From Pantoea vagans (lineage in GTDB: Bacteria; Pseudomonadota; Gammaproteobacteria; Enterobacterales; Enterobacteriaceae): a stretch of 64,000 nucleotides of DNA. The stretch covers positions 495,693 through 559,692 of the forward strand of contig NZ_CP038854.1 in assembly GCF_004792415.1 (NCBI RefSeq), read 5' to 3'. The notes beneath the pieces are model-generated. The model was not told the DNA's origin and searched no databases. It worked only from the letters and a program-made list of their open reading frames with translations. Below are positions 15,577 to 24,911 of this stretch, piece by piece; positions within the stretch are counted from its first letter, which is position 1, and the number at the start of each line of letters is the position of its first letter. The translations under genes and the position numbers were made by a program.

Positions 15577-16665
15577 ATGATTAAACGCAAGGTTATTCCC
15601 GTTTTTCTCTGTTGCTTATTTATGACAGCGTGCGATGAAAGAAAAGAACCGGACGCGCCGCCACCCCGCGTAATAAAAGTTTTTACTCTTGAGCCGGACA
15701 TTGCGCAGAATATCCGGGTATTTCCTGCACGTATTCAGGCCGGAGATAATACTGACCTGGCTTTCAAAAGGGCGGGCCAGCTGGTACAGCTGGATATACG
15801 TGACGGAACGCCCGTGAAAGCGGGGCAAATTCTCGCCACCCTGAACGACGCGGATGCGAAACTGCGGGTACGCGATCGTCAGACGGCGCTGCAGCTGGCG
15901 GAGCGGCAATTTCAGCGCTTTAACACGCTGGCCCAGCGCAGCGCCGTTTCAAAATCGGAAATGGATGTGCAGCGAGCTAACCGCGATGCCGCCGCTACCG
16001 CACTGAAAATCGCGCAGGAAGAGTTGCAGTTTCTGACCCTGCGCGCGCCGTTTGATGGCGTGATTGCCAGAGTGCAGGCGCGTAATCATCAGGTGGTGGC
16101 CACAGGACAGCCGATTGCGCTGCTGACCCGGGCCGATTTGCTCGACGTTATCTTCACGCTGCCGGAAACCCTCTTCACCAGCCTGGACATCCAGAATATT
16201 CACTATCAGCCGGAGGTGCAGTTGAACGCCCTGCCCGGTCGCTTTTTCACCGCGCAATACAAAGAGCACACCAGCCAGACCGACGCTGCCACGCTGACGT
16301 ACCAGGTGGTGCTGACCATGCCGCGTCCCGCTGATCTGCCTGGCGTTGCCGGTCTCAGCGGCTCGGTGCGCGTTAAGCTGCATAATCTGCCGAATGCCCC
16401 TGCGCAGCCACGGCTGGTGGTGCCATCGGCTGCGGTGTTCAATCCCGACCGCAGCCCGACTAACCAGCCGCACGTCTGGCTGGTTGAGCAGGATGGCGAG
16501 GCGCTGCGCATTAAAGATCGTCCCGTCGAAGTGGGTCGTCTCACCGCACAGGGTATTGAAATCGTCAGCGGGCTGCAGCCGGGCGACCGCATTGTTGCTG
16601 CCGGTGTGGGTGAGCTGCGTGACGGTGAAGCGGTGCGCATCTGGCAGCGTGAGCGGGGGTTATAA
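15577..16665 (+). CDS. RND efflux periplasmic adaptor (membrane fusion) lipoprotein
   Basis: A 362-residue HlyD/AcrA-family adaptor. A lipobox (LFMTAC, Cys19) marks it as an inner-membrane-anchored lipoprotein. The biotinyl-lipoyl half motifs (LDIRDGTPVKAGQILATL and APFDGVIARVQARNHQVVATGQ region) flank a coiled-coil hairpin at about residues 85-145, followed by beta-barrel and C-terminal domains. Its stop overlaps the start of the transporter gene (TAATG). It bridges the RND pump to an outer-membrane channel; no channel gene is next to it, so a TolC from elsewhere is presumably used. Confidence 0.92.
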   Translation: MIKRKVIPVFLCCLFMTACDERKEPDAPPPRVIKVFTLEPDIAQNIRVFPARIQAGDNTDLAFKRAGQLVQLDIRDGTPVKAGQILATLNDADAKLRVRDRQTALQLAERQFQRFNTLAQRSAVSKSEMDVQRANRDAAATALKIAQEELQFLTLRAPFDGVIARVQARNHQVVATGQPIALLTRADLLDVIFTLPETLFTSLDIQNIHYQPEVQLNALPGRFFTAQYKEHTSQTDAATLTYQVVLTMPRPADLPGVAGLSGSVRVKLHNLPNAPAQPRLVVPSAAVFNPDRSPTNQPHVWLVEQDGEALRIKDRPVEVGRLTAQGIEIVSGLQPGDRIVAAGVGELRDGEAVRIWQRERGL

Positions 16666-19600
16666 TGCGTATTCAGGAGCACTTTCTTGATAAACCCATT
16701 CGCATCTGGATGGTTATTCTGCTGCTGGGCGTGGGCGGCATTTATGCCCTGCTGAACATTGGCCGCCTTGAGGATCCGCTGTTTACCATCAAATCGGCGG
16801 TGATTGTCACCCACTATCCTGGTGCGTCAGCCCAGCAGGTCGAAGAAGAGGTGACTCTGCCGCTGGAGAATGCGCTGCAACGCCTGCCCTCACTGGACAA
16901 TGTCACCTCCATTTCAGGCAATGGCCTGTCGCAGATTACCGTCAATATCCATACCCGCTATCTTGCCGATCAGCTGCCGCAAATCTGGGATGAGCTACGC
17001 CGTCGCGTCGGCGATGCGGCCCGGCAGTTTCCGCCAGGCGTGCAGGCTCCGCTGGTTAACGACGACTTCGGCGATGTTTATGGCTATTTCTTCGTTATAC
17101 ACGGCAAAGACTTTACGAACAGCGAACTGCGTAACTATGCCGATCAGCTGCGGCGCGATCTGGTGCTGGTGCCCGGCGTGGCGAAGGTCGCGGTAGCGGG
17201 CGTTGAGCAGGAGGAGGTCCGCATTGCCCTTTCTGCCAGCAAAATGACCGCCTATGGCATGACGCCGCAGCGCGTCGCCGATCTGCTGAACCGGAATAAC
17301 AGCGTTGCCAGTGCCGGCACGCTGCGGGTCGACAGCGAATCAATCCGTTTTCACCCTACCGGCGAGCTAAAGACACTCGACGACCTGGCGAATCTGCCCA
17401 TTCTGCCTGCGGGCAGTCCGCAGAACGTGCATCTGCGCGATATCGCCACCCTGACACGTGGCGTGACCGATAATCCTGCCAATATCTACTTTGCCGATGG
17501 TGAAGCGGCACTGGCAATCGGCATTTCATTTGCGCCTGGCGTCAACGTGATTGATGTCGGCGACGCGCTCTCCGCCCGGATAACACACTATCAGCAGGAT
17601 ACCCCCGCCGGGATCAGCCTGAAGGTGTTCTACAACCAGGCACATGAAGTGAAACAGTCTGTTGATGGCTTTATCCTCAACTTCCTGATGGCGCTGGCGA
17701 TTGTGGTGGGAACGCTGCTGCTGTTTATGGGCCTGCGCAGCGGCATGGTGATTGCCGCGTCACTGGCACTTAACGTGCTCGGCACGCTTCTGATCATGTA
17801 CCTGTTTAAACTGGAACTGCAGCGGGTGTCGCTGGGCGCGCTGATTATTTCGCTCAGCATGCTGGTGGATAATGCCATCGTGGTAGTTGAAGGGGTGAAG
17901 ATCGACCACCAGCGCGGACATCCTTTACAGCAGGCGATTTCCCGCATGGTACGCCGCACTGCCCTGCCCCTGCTGGGTGCCACGGTGATCGCGATACTCG
18001 CCTTTGCACCGATTGGCCTGTCGCAGGACTCAACCGGCGAATATTGTAAATCGCTGTTCCAGGTGCTGCTGATTTCCCTGATGCTGAGCTGGGTAACCGC
18101 GCTGACGCTGACCCCGGTATTTATCAACTGGAGCGAGAAACGTCGTGGTGCAGCGAAGCCCGCAAAAACTGACATCTCCGATCCTTATCAGGGCATCGTT
18201 TTCCGGCTCTATCGTCAGACGCTGAGCGGCCTTTTGCGTTTTCGCTTGATCACGCTGACGGCGATGGTCGCACTGCTGGCACTGTCGCTGTATGGCTTTA
18301 CCCTGGTGAAGCAGAACTTTTTCCCCTCATCCAGCACGCCGGTCTTTTTTACCGATCTCTGGCTGCCCTATGGCACCGATATCCACTACACCGCAGATAC
18401 CGCAGCGGAAATTGCCCGGTTTATTAATCAGGATCCGGACGTCGCGGCGACGGTCACCACCGTGGGCCAGGGCGCACTACGCTTTACCCTGACCTATGAC
18501 GCGGCGCGCCAGTACAGCAACTTCGCGCAGATTATGGTGCGGGTCAAGGATGGCCGACAGCTGGATGCGCTGGCGCTGAAAACTGAGAATTATATTCAGC
18601 AAAACTTCCCGCAGGTGAATCAGCGCATCAAACGTATTCAGTTTGGCAGCGCCAGTGACAGCGCGATTGCCCTGCGGGTAACCGGCCCGGATCCGGAAGT
18701 GCTGCGTCACATCGGCAGCCAGCTGGATGCGATTTTTCTGGCGGATGGCTCGACGTTCCCGGTACGCAACGACTGGCAGGAGCGCAGTAAAGTGATCCGC
18801 CCGGTTTATTCCGCACTGCGTGGTCAGGAGCTGGGCATCGATAAACGCGACATCGATCAGGCGCTGAGAATGAATTTCAGCGGCGATGCCGTAGGCATTT
18901 TCCGGGACGGATCGCGGCTGATGCCGGTGATGCTCTACCCGGCTGATGAAGAGCGGCAGAGTGTTGATCACATCGAAAACATTCAGCTCTGGAGCGCAGC
19001 CCTGCAGCACTTTGTGCCGCTGAGCAATGTGATTTCTGACTTCCGGCTGGAGTGGGAGAATCCGCTCATTATGCGTCGTGACCGTACGCGCGTGCTGACG
19101 GTGCAGACCGACCCCGATCCCGCCTCAGGATTAACCTCCGCGCAGGTGGTGGCACGGGTTCAGCCGCAGATCGATCAGCTTAAACTCCCGGCGGGCTACC
19201 GGCTTGAGTGGGGTGGCGAGCTGGAGAGCTCACGTGAAGCACAAAGCGGATTGCTGAGTTCGCTGCCGGCGGGCTTCCTGGCCATGTTCATCATTACCGT
19301 GCTGATGTTCAACTCGCTGCGTGACGCCGTCGCAATCTGGATCACCGTGCCGCTGGCGATGATTGGTGTCACCTGTGGCTTTTTGATCACCGGTATTCCG
19401 TTTGGCTTTATGGCGCTGATTGGACTGCTCAGCCTGTCAGGGATGTTGCTCCGTAACGGGATCGTGCTGATTGAGGAGATCCGACTGTTCCGGCAGGAGA
19501 AGCCGTTGCAGCTGGCGATTATTGATGCGGCGACATCACGTCTTCGCCCTATCCTGCTGACGGCCTTTACTACCGTACTGGGCCTGCTGCCGCTGCTGCG

Positions 19601-19727
19601 CGACGTCTTTTTTCAGAGCATGGCGGTGGTGATTATTTTTGGTCTGGGATTCGCGACGGTGCTGACACTGCTGGTGCTGCCGGTGATCTATCGCTGCTTC
19701 CACGGACGGGAGGCGCACGGTGAATAA
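16665..19727 (+). CDS. RND family efflux transporter permease
   Basis: A 1020-residue AcrB-superfamily pump with twelve membrane spans and two large periplasmic loops. The proton-relay motif in the fourth span reads SMLVDNAIVVVEG: the first of the two aspartates is kept, the second is Asn, a variant found in one RND subfamily. Substrates are likely hydrophobic toxic compounds. It is translationally coupled to the upstream adaptor gene and overlaps the following acyltransferase gene by eight bases, indicating one operon. Confidence 0.93.
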   Translation: MRIQEHFLDKPIRIWMVILLLGVGGIYALLNIGRLEDPLFTIKSAVIVTHYPGASAQQVEEEVTLPLENALQRLPSLDNVTSISGNGLSQITVNIHTRYLADQLPQIWDELRRRVGDAARQFPPGVQAPLVNDDFGDVYGYFFVIHGKDFTNSELRNYADQLRRDLVLVPGVAKVAVAGVEQEEVRIALSASKMTAYGMTPQRVADLLNRNNSVASAGTLRVDSESIRFHPTGELKTLDDLANLPILPAGSPQNVHLRDIATLTRGVTDNPANIYFADGEAALAIGISFAPGVNVIDVGDALSARITHYQQDTPAGISLKVFYNQAHEVKQSVDGFILNFLMALAIVVGTLLLFMGLRSGMVIAASLALNVLGTLLIMYLFKLELQRVSLGALIISLSMLVDNAIVVVEGVKIDHQRGHPLQQAISRMVRRTALPLLGATVIAILAFAPIGLSQDSTGEYCKSLFQVLLISLMLSWVTALTLTPVFINWSEKRRGAAKPAKTDISDPYQGIVFRLYRQTLSGLLRFRLITLTAMVALLALSLYGFTLVKQNFFPSSSTPVFFTDLWLPYGTDIHYTADTAAEIARFINQDPDVAATVTTVGQGALRFTLTYDAARQYSNFAQIMVRVKDGRQLDALALKTENYIQQNFPQVNQRIKRIQFGSASDSAIALRVTGPDPEVLRHIGSQLDAIFLADGSTFPVRNDWQERSKVIRPVYSALRGQELGIDKRDIDQALRMNFSGDAVGIFRDGSRLMPVMLYPADEERQSVDHIENIQLWSAALQHFVPLSNVISDFRLEWENPLIMRRDRTRVLTVQTDPDPASGLTSAQVVARVQPQIDQLKLPAGYRLEWGGELESSREAQSGLLSSLPAGFLAMFIITVLMFNSLRDAVAIWITVPLAMIGVTCGFLITGIPFGFMALIGLLSLSGMLLRNGIVLIEEIRLFRQEKPLQLAIIDAATSRLRPILLTAFTTVLGLLPLLRDVFFQSMAVVIIFGLGFATVLTLLVLPVIYRCFHGREAHGE

Positions 19728-20685
19728 GACCGGGCTGGCAATGCTGAAGACGCTGGCCTGTATCACCGCCGTGTCGTTTTTCACGCTGTATCAGAGTTAC
19801 GACAGCTACCATTACGACGTTAATCTGACGCTGAATGTGCTGAGTTTTATCTCGACCATTGCCACACCGCTCTATTTTCTGCTTAGCGGCTATCTCGACG
19901 CGGGCGAGCTGCACACGCCCGCGTGGCAGCTCGGCAAAATTCGCCGCATTCTGCTGATTTTTATCTTCTGGTTCAGCTTTTTCTGGTTTGCCGGGATGCA
20001 CCACAGAGGCTACCTGATCCAGCCGTGGTTTGTGATTGCACTGATTGTCATTTACGTCTCCCATCCGCTAATCGACTGGCTGATTCAGCGGCCTGGCGTA
20101 ATGGCAGCAGGGATTTTGCTGTTGCTGGTGCTGGCCTTTGCTTATGACCTGCTCGCCAGCCTCTATCCGGGCCAGCGGGCTTTTTCGCTGCTGCCAGAAT
20201 ACCGAATCTGGACATGGGTACTTTATTACCTCACTGGCCGGCTGATGGCTGCACCACGTGTGATGCAGTTACTGACATCACCCAGAGTGATAAAGATAAG
20301 CCTGCTGCTGCTGCCCGCGGTGTATCTCTTTACGTGGCTGTATGAGCGCTATTACTTTATTGCGCGCTTTCTGGCGACCCACAACGACGTAGTGCTGACG
20401 GGTTCACAGGTTTATCTGCTGGTGGTGCTGATCGTGATCAGCATTAACGCTATCCGGCTGCCGGATAAAGCCCAATGGCTGACCACATTTCTGACCACCC
20501 TCGGCAAAACCATGACCGGCGTTTATATCCTGCATTACCTGATTTTTGGTGTGCTGGCGGCCGCTATCCGCATTCAGACCCTGGGCGACAAGCTGCTGGT
20601 CATCGCCCTGACGCTGATCTTCTCAATGGCGCTGTCACTGCTGCTGTTGCGCATCCCCGGCGTCAGTAAGCTGATCAGTCTGTAA
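19720..20685 (+). CDS. Acyltransferase 3 family membrane protein
   Basis: A 321-residue protein with about ten hydrophobic segments, ending in the pattern TLGKTMTGVYILHYLIFG. It resembles the O-acyltransferase (acyltransferase 3) family that modifies surface glycans, though the early His/Arg motif is weak (STIATPLYFLLSGYL). Start is GTG 19720 preceded by GGGAGG; it overlaps the RND gene by eight bases. Being third in an efflux operon suggests a role in envelope modification. Its last 51 bases overlap the convergent DJ-1 family gene. Confidence 0.75.
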   Translation: MNKTGLAMLKTLACITAVSFFTLYQSYDSYHYDVNLTLNVLSFISTIATPLYFLLSGYLDAGELHTPAWQLGKIRRILLIFIFWFSFFWFAGMHHRGYLIQPWFVIALIVIYVSHPLIDWLIQRPGVMAAGILLLLVLAFAYDLLASLYPGQRAFSLLPEYRIWTWVLYYLTGRLMAAPRVMQLLTSPRVIKISLLLLPAVYLFTWLYERYYFIARFLATHNDVVLTGSQVYLLVVLIVISINAIRLPDKAQWLTTFLTTLGKTMTGVYILHYLIFGVLAAAIRIQTLGDKLLVIALTLIFSMALSLLLLRIPGVSKLISL

Positions 20686-21363
20686 TCGCCGCGCGGCATG
20701 CTCCGTTGCTGCACGGCGCGTGGCAATGAACTCAGCCATTTTCGCCCGCGCCTGCGCCACCTCCTCGGGCGGCGCGGTCTGCGGCGAGCCGCAGGAAAAC
20801 GGCGGTTCGGGGTCATATTCCATCTGCAGCTGAACGGCTCTGGCGACGACGTCCCCGGCGATTTCCGCCACCAGCGTCAGCGCAAAATCAATGCCGGAAG
20901 TGACGCCCGCGCCGCTGATACGGTTGCGGTCACGCACCACCCGCTGATTCACCGGCTCCGCGCCCAGTAAAGCCAGTTGGTCGATGGAGCTCCAGTGTGA
21001 GGTCGCACGGTACCCTTTCAGCAATCCGGCAGCGCCCAGCACCAGCGAACCGGTACAGACCGACGTGACCCATTGCGCCTGTTCAGCCTGCCGTCGCAGA
21101 AAATTTAGCGTTTCCTCATCCGACATCAGGGCAATCTGTCCTGGCCCACCCGGTACGCAGATCACATCCAGTAACGGGCAATCGTCAAAGGTAGCAGTTG
21201 GTAATATCGACAGGCCGCGATCGGAGCGCACCGGCTGACAATCTTTCCAGATCAGATGGCACGCCACGCCGGGCGTGCGTGCAAACACCTCCCACGGGCC
21301 GGTTAAATCGAGCTGGGTAACATCGGGGAAAAGTAACAGACCAATCTGTAGCGGACGATTCAT
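20635..21363 (-). CDS. DJ-1/PfpI (class I glutamine amidotransferase-like) family protein
   Basis: A 242-residue protein of the isonitrile hydratase-like branch. The nucleophile elbow is VTSVCTGSLVLGAAGLL with Cys at about residue 102; an acidic residue near the N-terminus lies in the usual TQLDLTGPWEVF segment, and RNRISGAGVTSGIDFAL is the second conserved block. GGAG lies before ATG 21363. The polar C-terminal tail (ending DAGDAQQQQ) is encoded inside the convergent acyltransferase gene and may be non-functional. Function in vivo unknown. Confidence 0.87.
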   Translation of the reverse strand: MNRPLQIGLLLFPDVTQLDLTGPWEVFARTPGVACHLIWKDCQPVRSDRGLSILPTATFDDCPLLDVICVPGGPGQIALMSDEETLNFLRRQAEQAQWVTSVCTGSLVLGAAGLLKGYRATSHWSSIDQLALLGAEPVNQRVVRDRNRISGAGVTSGIDFALTLVAEIAGDVVARAVQLQMEYDPEPPFSCGSPQTAPPEEVAQARAKMAEFIATRRAATEHAARRLQTDQLTDAGDAQQQQ

Positions 21364-21478
21364 GCGTGAACTCCGGCGGGTGATGAGTGACCATCATGCC
21401 GTGATGCCCGGTCTGATAGCAATTATGATTGCCGGAGACGCTTTACAGCCTCTCCGGAAGAGAGAGCAGTGGATTGCC

Positions 21479-21802
21479 TCAGGCCACGCCGAGAAAACGC
21501 AACAGCGCGGTCATCGCTGCCGCCCCCAGAATAATGACAATCAGTGGTGCCCGACGCCATGCCAGTAACAGAGCAAAACCCACGCCTGCCACTCGTGCCA
21601 CACCGGCAAAATGCTGGCCTTCAAACAGCGTGGTGGTCGCCGCCACCGCCAGCAGTAGAACCGTGGCAGCGTCGGAGAGCATCTGCTGAGTACGCTCGCT
21701 AATCGGAAGACGGTTTCCCAGCCTGACGCCGGCAAAGCGCATCAGATACGTTCCGGCGGCCAGCATGGCAATCCCGGCGATGATCATTCCCTGATGCGTC
21801 AT
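21479..21802 (-). CDS. azlD: AzlD family branched-chain amino-acid exporter, small subunit
   Basis: A 107-residue membrane protein with about three to four helices (MIIAGIAMLAAGTYLMRFAG, AATVLLLAVAATTTLF, FALLLAW, LIVIILGAAAMTALL). ATG 21802 overlaps the azlC stop (ATGA), which settles the start; a longer in-frame extension runs back into azlC and is rejected. With AzlC it forms an exporter of branched-chain or related amino acids. Confidence 0.88.
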   Translation of the reverse strand: MTHQGMIIAGIAMLAAGTYLMRFAGVRLGNRLPISERTQQMLSDAATVLLLAVAATTTLFEGQHFAGVARVAGVGFALLLAWRRAPLIVIILGAAAMTALLRFLGVA

Positions 21803-22467
21803 TTGCGCGATCTCCATGTCAGCAGGCCCAGCAGCGAGAACAGCACCGGCATGCCCGCCGGAACCAGCGGCGTCGCCAGCAATGAGAGCAGCGCGCCGAC
21901 GGTGGCAGGGATCCGGGTCCGCCGCTGGCGCAGCGCCGGGAAGATCAGGGCAATCAGGATCGCCGGAAACACCGCATCCAGTCCAATCACCGAGACATCG
22001 GGAATAAACTGGCCAACCGCCGCCCCAACCATAACGCTCACCGGCCAGATTAAGCCGATACCGATGCCGCACAGCCAGTAGGCGCTGCGACGCTGGGCCA
22101 GCTGTGGTTGTGAGATACCAAACACCACGCTTTCATCATTCATGATGTGACAACCAAACCAGCCCCGGGGCCCCTTTCCAACCAGATCTTTGACCGCAAT
22201 GCCAAAAGGCAGATGACGCGCATTCACCAGCAGGCCCGCGGCGGCCGCGGTAAAGGGACTGCCGCCACCAGCCACGATGCCGATAAACAGAAACTCAGAC
22301 GCGCCTGCCAGCACCAGCGTTGACAGCGCCAGCGGCACCCAGAGCGGAAACCCGTCGGCGGAGGCCAGCGAGCCATAGGATAAACCGACAATTCCATCAG
22401 CCAGGCAGACCAGAAAAATCGCTTTGATCACCCCTCTGTCCAGCAACTGCATTTGCGGAAAAAGCAT
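21799..22467 (-). CDS. azlC: AzlC family branched-chain amino-acid exporter, large subunit
   Basis: A 222-residue inner-membrane protein of the AzlC/YgaZ family: LADGIVGLSYGSLA near the N-terminus and several hydrophobic helices. ATG 22467 is taken; GTG 22470 is an alternative. It is divergent from an Xre-cupin regulator across a 110-base gap with a palindrome, the usual azlCD arrangement. Confidence 0.9.
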   Translation of the reverse strand: MLFPQMQLLDRGVIKAIFLVCLADGIVGLSYGSLASADGFPLWVPLALSTLVLAGASEFLFIGIVAGGGSPFTAAAAGLLVNARHLPFGIAVKDLVGKGPRGWFGCHIMNDESVVFGISQPQLAQRRSAYWLCGIGIGLIWPVSVMVGAAVGQFIPDVSVIGLDAVFPAILIALIFPALRQRRTRIPATVGALLSLLATPLVPAGMPVLFSLLGLLTWRSRK

Positions 22468-22530
22468 CACTCTGTCTCATAATGAACGTATAATCCGATA
22501 TAATGAACACCTCAACATCGTTTTACAAGA

Positions 22531-22545
22531 CGAACAAAACGTTCG
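22531..22545. promoter_or_regulatory. Palindrome CGAAC-N5-GTTCG between azlC and its regulator
   Basis: A 5+5+5 inverted repeat in the divergent intergenic region, 34 bases before the regulator start; candidate operator for the Xre-cupin protein. Confidence 0.55.
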
Positions 22546-22578
22546 GTATAAAAAACTTTTCGTTTATCAGGAGTGCGT

Positions 22579-23127
22579 TTGAATACCCCTATCAGCATCA
22601 TTGCCAATGCCTTAGTGCGTGAACGTCAGCGAGCTGGCCTGTCACTGGCTGAAGTCGCGCGCCGCGCCGGTATCGCCAAATCAACGCTCTCACAGCTGGA
22701 GGCGGGTAACGGCAATCCGGGCATTGAGACGCTGTGGTCACTGTGCGTGACGCTGAATATTCCGTTTTCACGGCTGCTGGAGCCGGATGCGCGTCGTCTG
22801 CAGGTGATCCGCCGTGGAGAAGGTCTGACAGTAACTGCGGATCTGGCAGACTATCAGGCGGTTCTGCTGGCATCCTGCCCGCCCGGGGTCCGGCGTGATA
22901 TCTATCTGCTGGAGGTTCAGCCTGGCAGTGAGCGCATTTCACAGCCCCATATTCCCAATACGATTGAGCATATTATTATTGCTAAAGGCCGGGCGCTGGT
23001 GGGTCCGGTAGACAGCGCGGTGGAGCTGGATGTGGGTGATTACATTACCTATCCGGGCGACGAGCTGCATATCTTTCGGGCGCTGGAAGCCGATACGCTG
23101 GCGCTGCTGGTGATAGAGCACAGCTAG
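22579..23127 (+). CDS. XRE family regulator with C-terminal cupin domain
   Basis: A 182-residue regulator: helix-turn-helix at about residues 10-64 (LSLAEVARRAGIAKSTLSQLEAGNGNPGIET) and a cupin sensor at about 105-180. A TTG at 22579 is preferred as start because AGGAG lies six bases upstream; GTG 22573 overlaps that site. Divergent from azlCD, so it probably controls amino-acid export in response to a small ligand bound by the cupin. Confidence 0.9.
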   Translation: MNTPISIIANALVRERQRAGLSLAEVARRAGIAKSTLSQLEAGNGNPGIETLWSLCVTLNIPFSRLLEPDARRLQVIRRGEGLTVTADLADYQAVLLASCPPGVRRDIYLLEVQPGSERISQPHIPNTIEHIIIAKGRALVGPVDSAVELDVGDYITYPGDELHIFRALEADTLALLVIEHS

Positions 23128-23466
23128 TTACCGCTCAGCAAGCTTCTGCCGGGTTTCTGCGGGTGTGAGGTGCGTAATCAGCTGCACCTCACTGCTCAAT
23201 CTGATTGCCGGATAGTGCTCGCGCATCCCCTCCAGCAGCACCGCATCCGGCCATTCGTGCTCTTTCCCCAGCTTCGCAGCGACCTCGTTTAAGCGCAGTG
23301 TATCGATCCGCGTCACCCAGACGATCACCCTGTCGGCTTCATCCTGCTGATTGACCAGCCTCAGCGGGCCGGTGGCGATATCGCCCTCCTGCCAGCGTAT
23401 CGTGGAGGTTTTCTCGCCGCGTCTGACAACGGGCATCAGACGGGGAACCAGTGTAAGTTGCTGCAT
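23128..23466 (-). CDS. ASCH domain protein
   Basis: A 112-residue protein of the ASCH fold (PUA-like), with early LMPVVRRGEKTSTIRW and RVIVWVTRID blocks typical of that superfamily. ASCH proteins are thought to bind RNA or act as amidohydrolases; here the function is unknown. AAAGGAGAGG directly precedes ATG 23466. Its stop codon abuts that of the convergent Xre-cupin gene without a spacer. Confidence 0.8.
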   Translation of the reverse strand: MQQLTLVPRLMPVVRRGEKTSTIRWQEGDIATGPLRLVNQQDEADRVIVWVTRIDTLRLNEVAAKLGKEHEWPDAVLLEGMREHYPAIRLSSEVQLITHLTPAETRQKLAER

Positions 23467-23543
23467 TTCCTCTCCTTTCTTCAAATCCACTTTGAGAACT
23501 GCCACAAAACCAGAAATCCGGATTGAAAACAGTGTTATTAATG

Positions 23544-23559
23544 TTATGTTATAACATAA
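23544..23559. promoter_or_regulatory. Zur-box-like palindrome
   Basis: The perfect 16-bp palindrome TTATGTTATAACATAA, inside a wider ATGTTAT...ATAACAT context, matches the core of the known enterobacterial Zur site (TGTTATANTATAACA-like). It lies 30 bases before the COG0523 GTPase start. Confidence 0.7.
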
Positions 23560-23588
23560 TTATTTAACCTCATCTGACAGGTAACAGT

Positions 23589-24818
23589 ATGACACTCTCT
23601 TCTCTGATATCCGGCGATCCACGTCTGCCGGTTGCCGTCCTCTCCGGTTTTCTGGGTGCCGGTAAAACCACGCTGCTCAATCATATTCTGAATAACCGCG
23701 AAGGACGACGGATTGCAGTCATCGTCAATGACATGTCTGAAATCAACATTGACGCGGCCCTGGTGCGCAACGGCGACGCACAATTGTCACGCACTGATGA
23801 AAAGCTGGTCGAGATGAGTAACGGCTGCATCTGCTGCACGCTGCGTGAAGATCTGCTGCTGGAGGTGAAACGTCTGGCGCAGGCTGGTCGCTTCGACCAC
23901 CTGGTCATTGAATCGACCGGCATTTCTGAACCCCTGCCGGTGGCTGAAACCTTTACGTTTGAAGACGAAGCGGGTGAAAGCCTTTCAGCCTATGCCCGGC
24001 TGGATAGCATGATTACCGTGGTGGATGGCTTTAACTTCCTGCGCGATTACCGGTCAGTCGATGATCTTCAGTCTCGCGGCGAGTCGCTGGGCGAGCAGGA
24101 TGAACGATCGGTGGTTGATCTGCTGGTGGATCAGATTGAGTTCTGTGATTTGCTGGTGCTGAACAAAACGGATCTGCTCAGCCCGGCGGAACTGCATCAG
24201 CTGCAGGGCATGCTGCGTGCGCTCAACCCACACGCTCGTATGGTGAACAGCGAATTCGGGCAGGTTCCGCTGGACTGTCTGCTGAATACCGGCCGGTTCG
24301 ATTTTGACCGGGCCGCGCAGGCCCCTGGCTGGCTGCAGACCCTGCGCGGCGAGCATCAGCCGGAATCGGAGGAGTATGGCATCCGCAGCGTTGTCTATCG
24401 CGCACGTCGTCCTTTCCATCCTCAGCGTTTCTGGGAGGTTGTAAACCACCAGCTCGACGGCGTGATTCGCTCAAAAGGTTACTTCTGGCTGGCCACCCGG
24501 CCTGAATTTGCGGCAATGTGGTCGCAGGCGGGCGCAGTGGCTCGCCAGGGTTACGCCGGGCGCTGGTGGGTCAGCGTGCCGCGTGACAACTGGCCACAGG
24601 ATGCAGATTCGCTCAATTTCATCGCTGAGCAGTGGCAGGAAGGCACCGGCGATGCGCGTCAGGAGCTGGTGTTTATCGGCATAGATATGGATGAGCAGCA
24701 CATTATTGCCGCACTCGATCACGCACTGCTGACGCCTCATGAGATGGCTGCAGGGCCGGAGCACTGGGTTACACTGGACGATCCGGTGCCTGCCTGGTTT
24801 GATGAGATGACCGCCTGA
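23589..24818 (+). CDS. COG0523 (CobW/YjiA/ZinC-type) GTP-binding metal chaperone
   Basis: A 409-residue G3E GTPase: Walker [10 protein letters not shown] near residue 20, metal-binding CXCC motif in [13 protein letters not shown], Walker B-like [12 protein letters not shown] and NKTD specificity motif (LVLNKTDLL); C-terminal CobW domain ([20 protein letters not shown]). A Zur-like box sits directly upstream, so the natural reading is a zinc-starvation-induced zinc metallochaperone supplying key zinc enzymes. Confidence 0.9.
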   Translation: MTLSSLISGDPRLPVAVLSGFLGAGKTTLLNHILNNREGRRIAVIVNDMSEINIDAALVRNGDAQLSRTDEKLVEMSNGCICCTLREDLLLEVKRLAQAGRFDHLVIESTGISEPLPVAETFTFEDEAGESLSAYARLDSMITVVDGFNFLRDYRSVDDLQSRGESLGEQDERSVVDLLVDQIEFCDLLVLNKTDLLSPAELHQLQGMLRALNPHARMVNSEFGQVPLDCLLNTGRFDFDRAAQAPGWLQTLRGEHQPESEEYGIRSVVYRARRPFHPQRFWEVVNHQLDGVIRSKGYFWLATRPEFAAMWSQAGAVARQGYAGRWWVSVPRDNWPQDADSLNFIAEQWQEGTGDARQELVFIGIDMDEQHIIAALDHALLTPHEMAAGPEHWVTLDDPVPAWFDEMTA

Positions 24819-24911
24819 CGTAACGGTTGACCGCACACTGTCGCTCCGCAATAGTAAAACGTCCCGGCGGGTGGCCATCACCCGCTGATTTCTGTTCAGG
24901 AGAAGCCGGAT

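Noticed and set aside
21425..21460. Hairpin with CCGGAGA/TCTCCGG arms after azlD
   Set aside because: No U-tract follows on the minus strand, so it is not called a terminator.
21803..22072. N-terminal extension of the azlD frame
   Set aside because: It lies inside azlC in another frame; the ATGA overlap gives the natural start.
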